DNA from: Clostridiales bacterium
Lineage (GTDB): Bacteria > Bacillota > Clostridia > Lachnospirales > JAITVM01
NCBI GenBank assembly: GCA_031285815.1
Contig: JAITVM010000076.1
Span: 1 to 6,035, forward strand
Direction of reading: 5' to 3'
Length of the DNA: 6,035 nt
Every line of letters begins with the position of its first letter. The first letter of the stretch is position 1. Below the pieces are notes generated by a model. That model was given only the letters and a program-made list of their open reading frames with translations, was not told where the DNA came from and did no database searches. Below are positions 1-5,075 of this stretch, in pieces. The translations under genes and the position numbers were made by a program.

Positions 1-36
1 CCGCTTATGCACAGAAAAAACTGTACATAAGCGGGC
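1..36. terminator. Hairpin terminator at left edge, probably bidirectional
   Basis: The left arm (1-14) pairs with the right arm (21-34): CCGCTTATG with CATAAGCGG, one C/A mismatch, then ACAG with CTGT, around a loop of six A. On the plus strand the stem runs into GGGCTTTT; on the minus strand the same bases give AAAAGCCC before the stem. The stem probably continues beyond the window edge, because G35 and C36 have no visible partner. It lies 20 bases past the stop of the PEGA gene, so it most likely ends that transcript. The T run needed on the minus strand would lie outside the window. It could also end a plus-strand gene coming in from the left. Confidence 0.8.
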
Positions 37-55
37 TTTTACTTATATATAAACC

Positions 56-1627
56 CTAGTCTTCAAAAAAACCGCTATCCCCATCATCGCCACCATCTTC
101 TTGCGGTACTGTATAATCGTAAAGCAAGCCAACATTAACCGGTGTTTCTTCAGCCTTTACATCAAGCGGCGAATTAACTGTTGTATACCCATCTTTACTG
201 ATTATAATTGTATGGTAGCCATAAACAATATCAGTTTCAACCGGGGTTAGCCCAATATATTGGTTATCGATATAAACATCCGCGCCTTCAGGCTGGCTTG
301 TAATATAAACTTTCGACACCTTAACAGATTCCTTAAGCTCAAAGTTTTCGGTTTGGGATAAGGAGCTTAATATGACACGGCGCTCTACCGGGTGGTAACC
401 TTCTTTTTCAACCTTAATAATATAGGACCCCAGCGGCAGCTCAATTGGCTCGTCAATGCTATAATATGCCCCATCCGCAGAGCCCCCTACATCAGATGAA
501 ATAAATACCCCCACATCAGGCACATTCGCTGTGATAGTTAACCTGGCATTCTTTTGTTCAACTGTGCCAAGGTCTACTAATTCATTTGCGCCTTCCCCAA
601 CGTTAACCTGTTGGGTAAAATCGTTTATATTGTCGCCGGTGACTTTTATATTATGGATGCCTTCCGGGACATCATAAGTATCCTTGGCCTCGCTTAGGTT
701 TATAAAAATACCGGTACTATCTATTTCCAAAATACCATTAATAATGCCGGCTTTATTCTCTATAGTAATAGAGCCATGCCCTTTTATTAACTCTATATAC
801 ACAACATTGCTCTGGTAGCCTTTTAAAGAAAGGGTATCAGCTGCCGTAACCCTGCCTATATCATAAGGCTCGCCTTTATTTACACTAATAATTTGGTTGG
901 TATAGCCATAAACCTTATTGCCGACCCGTATAGAATTTTCGCTGTAATCAACAGTAACATTTGTGGCCGATTCCTGTTCCCATGATTCAGGGCTAATGCC
1001 TAATGAGATGATGTCCCCACTTTCCCCGTCATATTCCAAATCCACAACATCGCCTATGCTAATTTCGCTGGCACCCATAAAATTTCCCGATTTACTCCTT
1101 ATTTCTGTCAAATTGGTAACCTTAAGTTCCAATATATTTGACGACGACATTTGGTAAAATTTTATATTTGGTATACCCATTTCTATAACCATCGCCCCAT
1201 CAACAATTTCTTGGCCGGCTCCAGTTGGCCCGGCGCTTTCAGTAGGCGCCTCAGACGCTGGGGCTGTGCTTGTTTCCGCTTGCGGCTCTGCATTATTCGG
1301 TTCGCCCTTATTCCATACGCGCAAAATCATCATCATAGTCAAGATAAAAACAACAAACCCAACACAAATTGTTAACAGCAAAAATACCCTATATTGATAT
1401 TTCTGTTCGCTACTTTTTTTCTCGCTTATCTTCGCCCGCGCCGTTTCCATATATTCTTCACTAGGCCTACGCTTAGGCTTAGGGCGCCCGGCTTCTGTAC
1501 CTTCATCAAAGGGCGGCTCCGTATCTGCTAAATCATCATAATCTTCATATATGCGCTTTTTAATCGGCTTCTCATAAACTTCGTCATCTTCAAACTCAAA
1601 ATCGTTAAAATCGTCATCCCGTTTCAT
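56..1627 (-). CDS. PEGA-domain single-pass membrane protein
   Basis: A 523-residue protein of unknown specific function, probably anchored in the cytoplasmic membrane with a large outer part. Residues 1-80 are highly charged and probably cytoplasmic: an acidic start (DDDFNDFEFEDDEVYE) and then a K/R/P-rich stretch. Residues 81-105 form one hydrophobic segment. Residues 107-139 are a low-complexity linker rich in P, E, T, A and S. A beta-rich region at about 141-280 looks like two related halves. Three PEGA-like units follow: a diverged one at about 285-355, one at 361-432, and a textbook one at 437-505 (SQPEGADVYIDNQYIG, then a GYHTIIISKDGY hairpin). The tail is acidic. PEGA domains are small beta modules of surface proteins, often suggested to bind the envelope or help assemble it; the ligand here is unknown. 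The ATG start has a GAGGTGA site about four bases upstream. It appears to have its own promoter at 1721-1749 and ends before the hairpin at 1-36. Confidence 0.88.
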   Translation of the reverse strand: MKRDDDFNDFEFEDDEVYEKPIKKRIYEDYDDLADTEPPFDEGTEAGRPKPKRRPSEEYMETARAKISEKKSSEQKYQYRVFLLLTICVGFVVFILTMMMILRVWNKGEPNNAEPQAETSTAPASEAPTESAGPTGAGQEIVDGAMVIEMGIPNIKFYQMSSSNILELKVTNLTEIRSKSGNFMGASEISIGDVVDLEYDGESGDIISLGISPESWEQESATNVTVDYSENSIRVGNKVYGYTNQIISVNKGEPYDIGRVTAADTLSLKGYQSNVVYIELIKGHGSITIENKAGIINGILEIDSTGIFINLSEAKDTYDVPEGIHNIKVTGDNINDFTQQVNVGEGANELVDLGTVEQKNARLTITANVPDVGVFISSDVGGSADGAYYSIDEPIELPLGSYIIKVEKEGYHPVERRVILSSLSQTENFELKESVKVSKVYITSQPEGADVYIDNQYIGLTPVETDIVYGYHTIIISKDGYTTVNSPLDVKAEETPVNVGLLYDYTVPQEDGGDDGDSGFFED

Positions 1628-1720
1628 ATTTCACCTCATTATAATACACGTTCCGTTTAATACAGCAATATAATAAATATTACCATAGGCCGGCATTAAA
1701 ATAAATTACAAACTAAAATG

Positions 1721-1749
1721 ATTTTAATACGATTTAAGTTTTTAGTCAA
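1721..1749 (-). promoter_or_regulatory. Sigma-A-type promoter for the PEGA gene
   Basis: Read on the minus strand, TTGACT (1744-1749) is followed after exactly 17 bases by TAAAAT (1721-1726). That is five of six consensus matches in each box with ideal spacing. The predicted transcript starts near 1714, leaving a leader of roughly 87 bases before the ATG at 1627. It lies in the 143-base gap after the CotS-like gene, where I see no convincing terminator, so read-through from that gene may add to expression. A TATAAT at 1638-1643 is too close to the ribosome binding site to serve as this gene's promoter. Confidence 0.6.
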
Positions 1750-1770
1750 ATCCATTCAAATACAAAACCA

Positions 1771-2751
1771 CTACAAATCAATTTCATCTATGTATTCCAG
1801 GTAGGCTTTATAGCCGTTTATAATATAATCCATTTTTTTTGCCATAGACACAGGGGCCCAGGTCCGCTTTTTAGAATAGTATTTATCGCATATTTTTAAA
1901 TACCTGTTAGGAAAACTCATTAATGGGTATATTATTTTTAGCCCTTCTGTATATAAACCGGGGTTAATTTTTAAATATAGGCTTATGATTTCGTTTATTG
2001 ATAAATGCACTTTCGGCAAATCTTTAATATAACGGTCAATAATATAAATTAAGTCAAAAATATGTGGGGCAACCCTAGCCTCGGAAAAGTCCCGGAAATA
2101 AAACCTGCCCTTATCTAAACATATATTTTCCTGCTTCAATAACAAATGGCATACTGAGTTGTTACCTGCCGCGTTTGACATTATCCCGGTAATATTAGTT
2201 TGCTTTAATAAACCAATGCTTTTTTGTATTTTATTTTTATAATAATCAAAATTCCTTATGTAATAAATATCAAAATCTGATAACCGCCTTTGTTGCTTAA
2301 TTAATTTTTTAACCGCTTCAAACCTCTTGAACTTGTTTTCCAAATCTGAAATAATATCCGTTGCCAAATAAATTTTTTTAGACTTAAATTCTATATTAAT
2401 AAGCCCTTTATGTAATTTTGCTATAGCTTCAACCGCATTGCTAAACCCAGGCGCATCTGAGAAATCGGAGTGCCTTAACTCTTTATGCCTTGTAATTGTA
2501 TATAGGCCATCATCATTTAAGAAATACGGCCCCCCAGAAGCACTTAGTAGAAACCTATCCGTTTCAATATTAACAGAATTACTAACATGCTCTTTCATTT
2601 CATGCATGAACTCAATATTTTCTGGCTGGAGCAAGGATTTTGACAATTTATATAAGCCGCTGTCCGTATTTAATATATAATATGACTTTTTTTTAGCAAA
2701 TGACGTTACATCTAAATCAAAGTTTTTAGCAATGTAATTAATATCCTCCAA
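1771..2751 (-). CDS. CotS-family spore coat protein, kinase fold, probably inactive
   Basis: A 326-residue protein resembling the CotS/CotI/YsxE family of spore coat proteins, which share the aminoglycoside-phosphotransferase/kinase fold. The full length fits the family (roughly 320-350 residues). A catalytic-loop-like stretch starts at 200 (VCHLLLKQENICL). H202 and N209 sit where HGDxxxxN-type kinases have them, but the usual GD is L203-L204, so the catalytic Asp is missing. The following DFS (221-223) keeps the metal-binding Asp of the family's DFD-like motif. The family-typical C-terminal part is present at about 275-300 (YPLMSFPNRYLKICDKYYSK, then RTWAP). Its role is inferred to be structural, in the spore coat. 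The start is TTG, with an in-frame TAA two codons upstream and a GGGGGTG site seven bases away. The gene is isolated upstream by a terminator at 2877-2925, so it needs its own promoter. Which CotS paralogue it matches cannot be told. Confidence 0.75.
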   Translation of the reverse strand: MEDINYIAKNFDLDVTSFAKKKSYYILNTDSGLYKLSKSLLQPENIEFMHEMKEHVSNSVNIETDRFLLSASGGPYFLNDDGLYTITRHKELRHSDFSDAPGFSNAVEAIAKLHKGLINIEFKSKKIYLATDIISDLENKFKRFEAVKKLIKQQRRLSDFDIYYIRNFDYYKNKIQKSIGLLKQTNITGIMSNAAGNNSVCHLLLKQENICLDKGRFYFRDFSEARVAPHIFDLIYIIDRYIKDLPKVHLSINEIISLYLKINPGLYTEGLKIIYPLMSFPNRYLKICDKYYSKKRTWAPVSMAKKMDYIINGYKAYLEYIDEIDL

Positions 2752-2758
2752 AGTTTAA

Positions 2759-2765
2759 CACCCCC
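2759..2765 (-). promoter_or_regulatory. Ribosome binding site supporting the TTG start
   Basis: On the minus strand GGGGGTG lies seven bases before TTG at 2749-2751 and matches GGAGGTG with one difference. An in-frame TAA two codons before the TTG rules out a longer protein, and no in-frame ATG occurs until codon 49, so TTG is the best start. A second GGAGG lies inside the first three codons (TTGGAGGAT), but the only downstream candidate at suitable spacing is a poor ATT codon. Confidence 0.6.
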
Positions 2766-2773
2766 GTTTATAG

Positions 2774-2796
2774 GGCAAGCCCAAGCTGGGTCTGCC
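2774..2796 (-). other. Leader hairpin before the CotS-like gene
   Basis: Bases 2774-2783 pair with 2787-2796 around a three-base loop, giving a ten-position stem with one wobble and one A/C mismatch. It sits about 25 bases upstream of the TTG start and just before the ribosome binding site, and no T run follows it, so it is not a terminator. It could affect translation or mRNA stability. I do not recognise a known riboswitch. Confidence 0.4.
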
Positions 2797-2809
2797 ATAA
2801 CATATACTC

Positions 2810-2839
2810 TATAATTATGACACCCCGTTTATAATTATG
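2810..2839. repeat. Two 10-bp direct repeats at 20-bp period
   Basis: TATAATTATG occurs at 2810-2819 and again at 2830-2839, exactly 20 bases apart. The core ATAATTAT is itself a perfect palindrome, so each copy could be bound by a dimer on one face of the helix two turns apart. The pair lies 59-88 bases upstream of the TTG start of the CotS-like gene, where its promoter must be. On the minus strand the copies read CATAATTATA, so they could instead be the -35 and -10 elements of a sporulation-type promoter (sigma-E elements are ATA-rich in both boxes, with 13-15 bases between). The match is imperfect. I cannot decide between operator, promoter and chance in AT-rich DNA. Confidence 0.45.
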
Positions 2840-2876
2840 TTTTATAGCGCTTCCTGCCTTTGCTAAAGTAAACACA

Positions 2877-2925
2877 AAATCAAAAACACCAAAATGCTTA
2901 GCTAGGCAAATGGTGTTTTTGATTT
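2877..2925 (-). terminator. Rho-independent terminator of the acetyltransferase-cca operon
   Basis: A perfect 15-bp stem joins 2877-2891 to 2911-2925, with a 19-base loop that itself can fold (2895-2899 with 2904-2908). On the minus strand the second arm ends TGGTGTTTTTGATTT and is followed by TGTGTTT, giving a T-rich exit. It begins seven bases after the TAA stop of cca, so it ends the operon and separates it from the CotS-like gene. Confidence 0.85.
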
Positions 2926-2932
2926 AATAATT

Positions 2933-4174
2933 TTAAATAAAATTTGAGCAGTGCGCATTAGGCCCGGCCTTTTCTACATACCGTTTCGCCAGCGCCATCA
3001 ATAAGCTTTTTTTATTATAAAACGGGTATTTTAAAACCATCCCCATTAAATACTTAAGCACCCAGCCCATAAGCTTCCCTTCAGCAACCCCGTGTAAATC
3101 CCCGCCGTTTATGTCCAAATCCTTTAATGTAATTGGGGGGCCATTTAGCTTCACACTATCATAACCCCGGCTAAGTTTTTCAGCATAAGCCATATAGGGG
3201 CCACCCTCAGCTTCTGCTATAGACATATGCATGCCAACTGTAATTTCAAAATGTTCATAACCCGCTATGCCGGCCGCTTTCCTAATTGTATAGCCAAGGG
3301 CCGGCGTATGGAAAGCTTCCAGTACAAGCCGGGCTGAACGGGCCAAGGAGCTGCTTGCCTTAAGCGCCTTTAATAGGCTTTCGGTTTTATCCGGTGGGTA
3401 ATTATAAAAAAACATAGCCAGCAGCCCGGTTAGGCCACCCCCACAAAGGGGGGCATACTTAACTATATTATCCATATTTTCTTTTATATACCCTGCTAAG
3501 CCTACATCTATATACGGGGCGAATTCAGCGAACAATTTAAATTTATCAAAATAGCGGCCTTGTATTGTTTTAAAAAATTCATCCCTAATACGTTCGGTGC
3601 TTAGGTTTTTTATTAAATGCGCATTTTCTATAGCCGACTTAATTGTTGGCGGCGAAATATCAAACCCAAGCTGCACAGAAAACCTAACGGCACGCAAAAT
3701 CCGTAAAGCGTCCTCATTAAACCTTTGGCCCGGCTCCCCAACCGCTTTTATAATTTTCCTATTAATATCGCCTTGGCCATCAAATGGGTCAACAAAGCCA
3801 ATTTGGGGGTGGTACGCAATTGCGTTCATTGTAAAATCCCGCCGGGCAAGGTCATTTTCTAAAGAGCATGTAAATTTAACATTAGACGGGCGGCGGTTAT
3901 CTTTGTATTCGCCATCTATGCGGTAAGTAGTAACCTCGTAGCTTTTGTTGTTTACCCGCACAGTAACTGTGCCATGTTGGATGCCCGTGTCAATTGTTTT
4001 TTTAAATATAGATTTAACTTCATCTGGGGACGCGGATGTGGCCACATCAAAATCCTCCGGTTTTTTTTGAAGAATCATATCCCGGACGCACCCGCCTACC
4101 AAATAAGCCTCATAATTATTTTTGTTAAGCCCGTTTATAATATATATGGCCCCTTCATCTATTACATCAAACAT
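2933..4174 (-). CDS. cca: CCA tRNA nucleotidyltransferase
   Basis: Adds or repairs the 3' CCA end of tRNAs, using CTP and ATP, in the cytoplasm. The 413-residue protein carries the ordered motifs of class II nucleotidyltransferases (poly(A) polymerase/CCA family). LVGGCVRD (25-32) and DFDVAT (41-46), with the metal-binding D41 and D43, come first. TYRIDGEY (83-90) and RRDFTMNAIAY (111-121) follow. The nucleotide-recognising EDALRILRAVRF (154-165) and LSTERIRDEF (191-200) complete the head and neck. A late DLDINGGDL (352-360) resembles the family's C-terminal element. No HD phosphohydrolase domain is evident. The open frame extends to 4372, but that part overlaps the acetyltransferase and is not family-like. 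I chose the ATG at 4172-4174, which has an AGGGGTG site six bases upstream. It is the second gene of a two-gene operon, 34 bases after the acetyltransferase stop, followed at once by a strong terminator. Full CCA activity, rather than CC- or A-only addition, is likely but not proven. Confidence 0.95.
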   Translation of the reverse strand: MFDVIDEGAIYIINGLNKNNYEAYLVGGCVRDMILQKKPEDFDVATSASPDEVKSIFKKTIDTGIQHGTVTVRVNNKSYEVTTYRIDGEYKDNRRPSNVKFTCSLENDLARRDFTMNAIAYHPQIGFVDPFDGQGDINRKIIKAVGEPGQRFNEDALRILRAVRFSVQLGFDISPPTIKSAIENAHLIKNLSTERIRDEFFKTIQGRYFDKFKLFAEFAPYIDVGLAGYIKENMDNIVKYAPLCGGGLTGLLAMFFYNYPPDKTESLLKALKASSSLARSARLVLEAFHTPALGYTIRKAAGIAGYEHFEITVGMHMSIAEAEGGPYMAYAEKLSRGYDSVKLNGPPITLKDLDINGGDLHGVAEGKLMGWVLKYLMGMVLKYPFYNKKSLLMALAKRYVEKAGPNAHCSNFI

Positions 4175-4180
4175 CAAAAA

Positions 4181-4187
4181 CACCCCT
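4181..4187 (-). promoter_or_regulatory. Ribosome binding site fixing the cca start
   Basis: AGGGGTG on the minus strand ends six bases before the ATG at 4172-4174. It lies in the 34-base gap after the acetyltransferase stop. It supports the shorter cca protein over the longer open frame beginning at 4372. Confidence 0.75.
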
Positions 4188-4208
4188 GGCAAATTCTCAA
4201 ACAACCCA

Positions 4209-4733
4209 TTAACACAAAACTTTTTCGTATAATTTAAATAGCCCCTTAAAGCCAAGCTCCAAATCGAACAAGCCGACAAGGTTATACCCTGCTTTTTCAT
4301 AAAGCCCGCTGGCTGGGGTATTTTTATAATATGTATCAAGGCGTATAGTTTTAAACCCGTTGGAAACTGCATATTTATCTATACTGCACATTATAGCCCA
4401 GCCTATATTATTCCTTAAATACATAGGGTCAACCACCAATGTGTGGATAACCAAAACTTCGCTGCCTTTAAACCGCTTATCGAATGGGGCATTTTCATAC
4501 TGGGCTGGCTGGTCGCTATTTAAAATTACCGAACCTACTATTTTATTTTCTATACTTTCATCAACCAGCACAAACAGGCTATTGCCCTTAATCCCATCCT
4601 CAGCTGTTTCGGCTACCGGGTAAACACCTTTTTTCCAATGTGAATAATTAATATTCTCTTCTAAATGCCCCGCCAGCCTATCATATATATCTATTACAAT
4701 ATCCAATTCTTCATATTTTGCCAACCTAAACAT
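4209..4733 (-). CDS. GNAT-family N-acetyltransferase
   Basis: A 174-residue enzyme of the GNAT fold, expected to transfer an acetyl group from acetyl-CoA to an amine; the acceptor is unknown. The central strand and the acetyl-CoA loop are visible at about 93-115 (VLVIHTLVVDPMYLRNNIG). The Q/RxxGxG/A signature appears only in loose form as NNIGWA (108-113). Motif B follows at 138-154 (NTPASGLYEKAGYNLVG), typical of GNAT proteins. An N-terminal HWKKGVYPV stretch (32-40) resembles a common group of clostridial GNAT proteins. The open frame can begin with TTG at 4751, but the GGAAGG site at 4740-4745 lies inside that extension, six bases before the ATG at 4731-4733, so the ATG is the real start. 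It is the first gene of the operon with cca, behind a strong promoter. Co-transcription might hint at an RNA or ribosomal target, but that is speculation. Confidence 0.85.
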   Translation of the reverse strand: MFRLAKYEELDIVIDIYDRLAGHLEENINYSHWKKGVYPVAETAEDGIKGNSLFVLVDESIENKIVGSVILNSDQPAQYENAPFDKRFKGSEVLVIHTLVVDPMYLRNNIGWAIMCSIDKYAVSNGFKTIRLDTYYKNTPASGLYEKAGYNLVGLFDLELGFKGLFKLYEKVLC

Positions 4734-4739
4734 AGTCTG

Positions 4740-4745
4740 CCTTCC
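4740..4745 (-). promoter_or_regulatory. Ribosome binding site fixing the acetyltransferase start
   Basis: GGAAGG on the minus strand lies six bases before the ATG at 4731-4733. It falls within the open frame that could begin with TTG at 4751, and so argues for the ATG start. Confidence 0.7.
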
Positions 4746-4796
4746 CGGCAATTTACGTGCATATATTAAAACAGGTGCCGCCAGAATATATGCAAA

Positions 4797-4825
4797 AGTA
4801 TAAATTGCCTACATGATTTTGTCAA
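4797..4825 (-). promoter_or_regulatory. Near-consensus sigma-A promoter of the acetyltransferase-cca operon
   Basis: On the minus strand a perfect TTGACA (4820-4825) is followed after exactly 17 bases by TATACT (4797-4802). Transcription should begin near 4790, giving a leader of about 57 bases before the ATG at 4733. The promoter looks strong and housekeeping, fitting a constitutive need for tRNA maturation. A paired hairpin element (4835-4875) begins ten bases upstream of the -35 box. Confidence 0.82.
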
Positions 4826-4834
4826 AAACAGCAA

Positions 4835-4875
4835 GAATACCCCCAACCTCTAAGGTGGTGGGGTATTCCACCACC
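4835..4875. repeat. Two overlapping, mutually exclusive hairpins
   Basis: GAATACCCC (4835-4843) is complementary to GGGGTATTC (4860-4868), with a further small stem inside (ACCT 4846-4849 with AGGT 4853-4856). Separately, GGTGGTGG (4854-4861) is perfectly complementary to CCACCACC (4868-4875) around a six-base loop. The two folds share 4854-4868 and cannot form together. No T run follows on the plus strand; the minus strand has TTGCTGTTTTTG after the first fold. No gene is seen that would end here. It could be an attenuator-like switch, a protein site, or a small mobile-element end such as those of IS200/IS605 elements, whose ends are imperfect hairpins. None of these is established. Confidence 0.55.
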
Positions 4876-5075
4876 ATAATTATATACCGAAACTTAACTT
4901 CACGCAGTATATTCCGTATAATTTTTGAAAAATAGCTATGGAAATAATTACGTTATTTTGGTATCATATAATAAACTATTGGCATAAGGCATGCTAGGGC
5001 ATTTATGGTTGCCGCGCATGTTTGTTGTTAATTTTTGAAACTGCCTAGTATAGAATAATTTTTGGAGGGATTTTT
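4876..5075 (+). other. AT-rich upstream region of pgi, promoter not resolved
   Basis: This 200-base stretch is the rest of the divergent intergenic region (4734-5075) and holds no gene that I can support. A perfect TATAAT at 4967-4972 could be a -10 box with a leader of about 97 bases, but no good -35 lies 16-18 bases before it. A TTGGCA at 4979-4984 has only a poor -10 (TTTATG) at 17 bases. TAATTTTTGAAA occurs at 4919-4930 and 5029-5040, and TAATTTTTG again at 5056-5064; in AT-rich DNA this may be chance. A weak hairpin (CATGC 4990-4994 with GCATG 5016-5020) could form in the leader. Confidence 0.35.

Larger units (their letters stand above)
2759..2833. repeat. Pair of CACCCC(C)GTTTATA direct repeats
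   Basis: CACCCCCGTTTATA at 2759-2772 recurs as CACCCCGTTTATA at 2821-2833, differing by one C. The first copy contains the ribosome binding site of the CotS-like gene (GGGGGTG on the minus strand). The second forms most of the spacer between the two TATAATTATG repeats. The likeness may reflect a local duplication or a shared binding motif; function is unknown. Confidence 0.4.

Noticed and set aside
963..1375. Two overlapping plus-strand open frames opposite the PEGA gene
   Set aside because: They are antisense to a well-supported gene, with low-complexity or composition-driven translations and no ribosome binding evidence.
1638..1643. Perfect TATAAT just upstream of the PEGA gene
   Set aside because: It sits directly against the ribosome binding site, so the transcript would begin at or within that site; the TTGACT/TAAAAT pair further upstream is far better.
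2438..2680. 80-codon plus-strand open frame
   Set aside because: It is antisense to the CotS-like gene, with no independent support.
4175..4372. N-terminal extension of cca by 66 codons
   Set aside because: It overlaps the 3' end of the acetyltransferase gene in another frame, does not look like the family, and a good ribosome binding site (4181-4187) precedes the ATG at 4174.
3597..4623. Several plus-strand open frames of 87-109 codons (3597-3926, 3974-4237, 4360-4623)
   Set aside because: They are antisense shadows of cca and the acetyltransferase, whose minus-strand proteins carry clear family motifs.
4734..4751. TTG start for the acetyltransferase, adding six residues
   Set aside because: The GGAAGG ribosome binding site lies inside the extension and is correctly spaced for the ATG at 4733.
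4919..5064. TAATTTTTGAAA repeated 110 bases apart, with a shorter third copy
   Set aside because: It is an AT-rich motif in an AT-rich region, with no consistent spacing to the third copy, so chance is likely.
4752..5075. Riboswitch or T-box in the divergent intergenic region
   Set aside because: No T-box sequence or other conserved riboswitch core could be recognised, and there is no terminator hairpin with a T run ahead of pgi.
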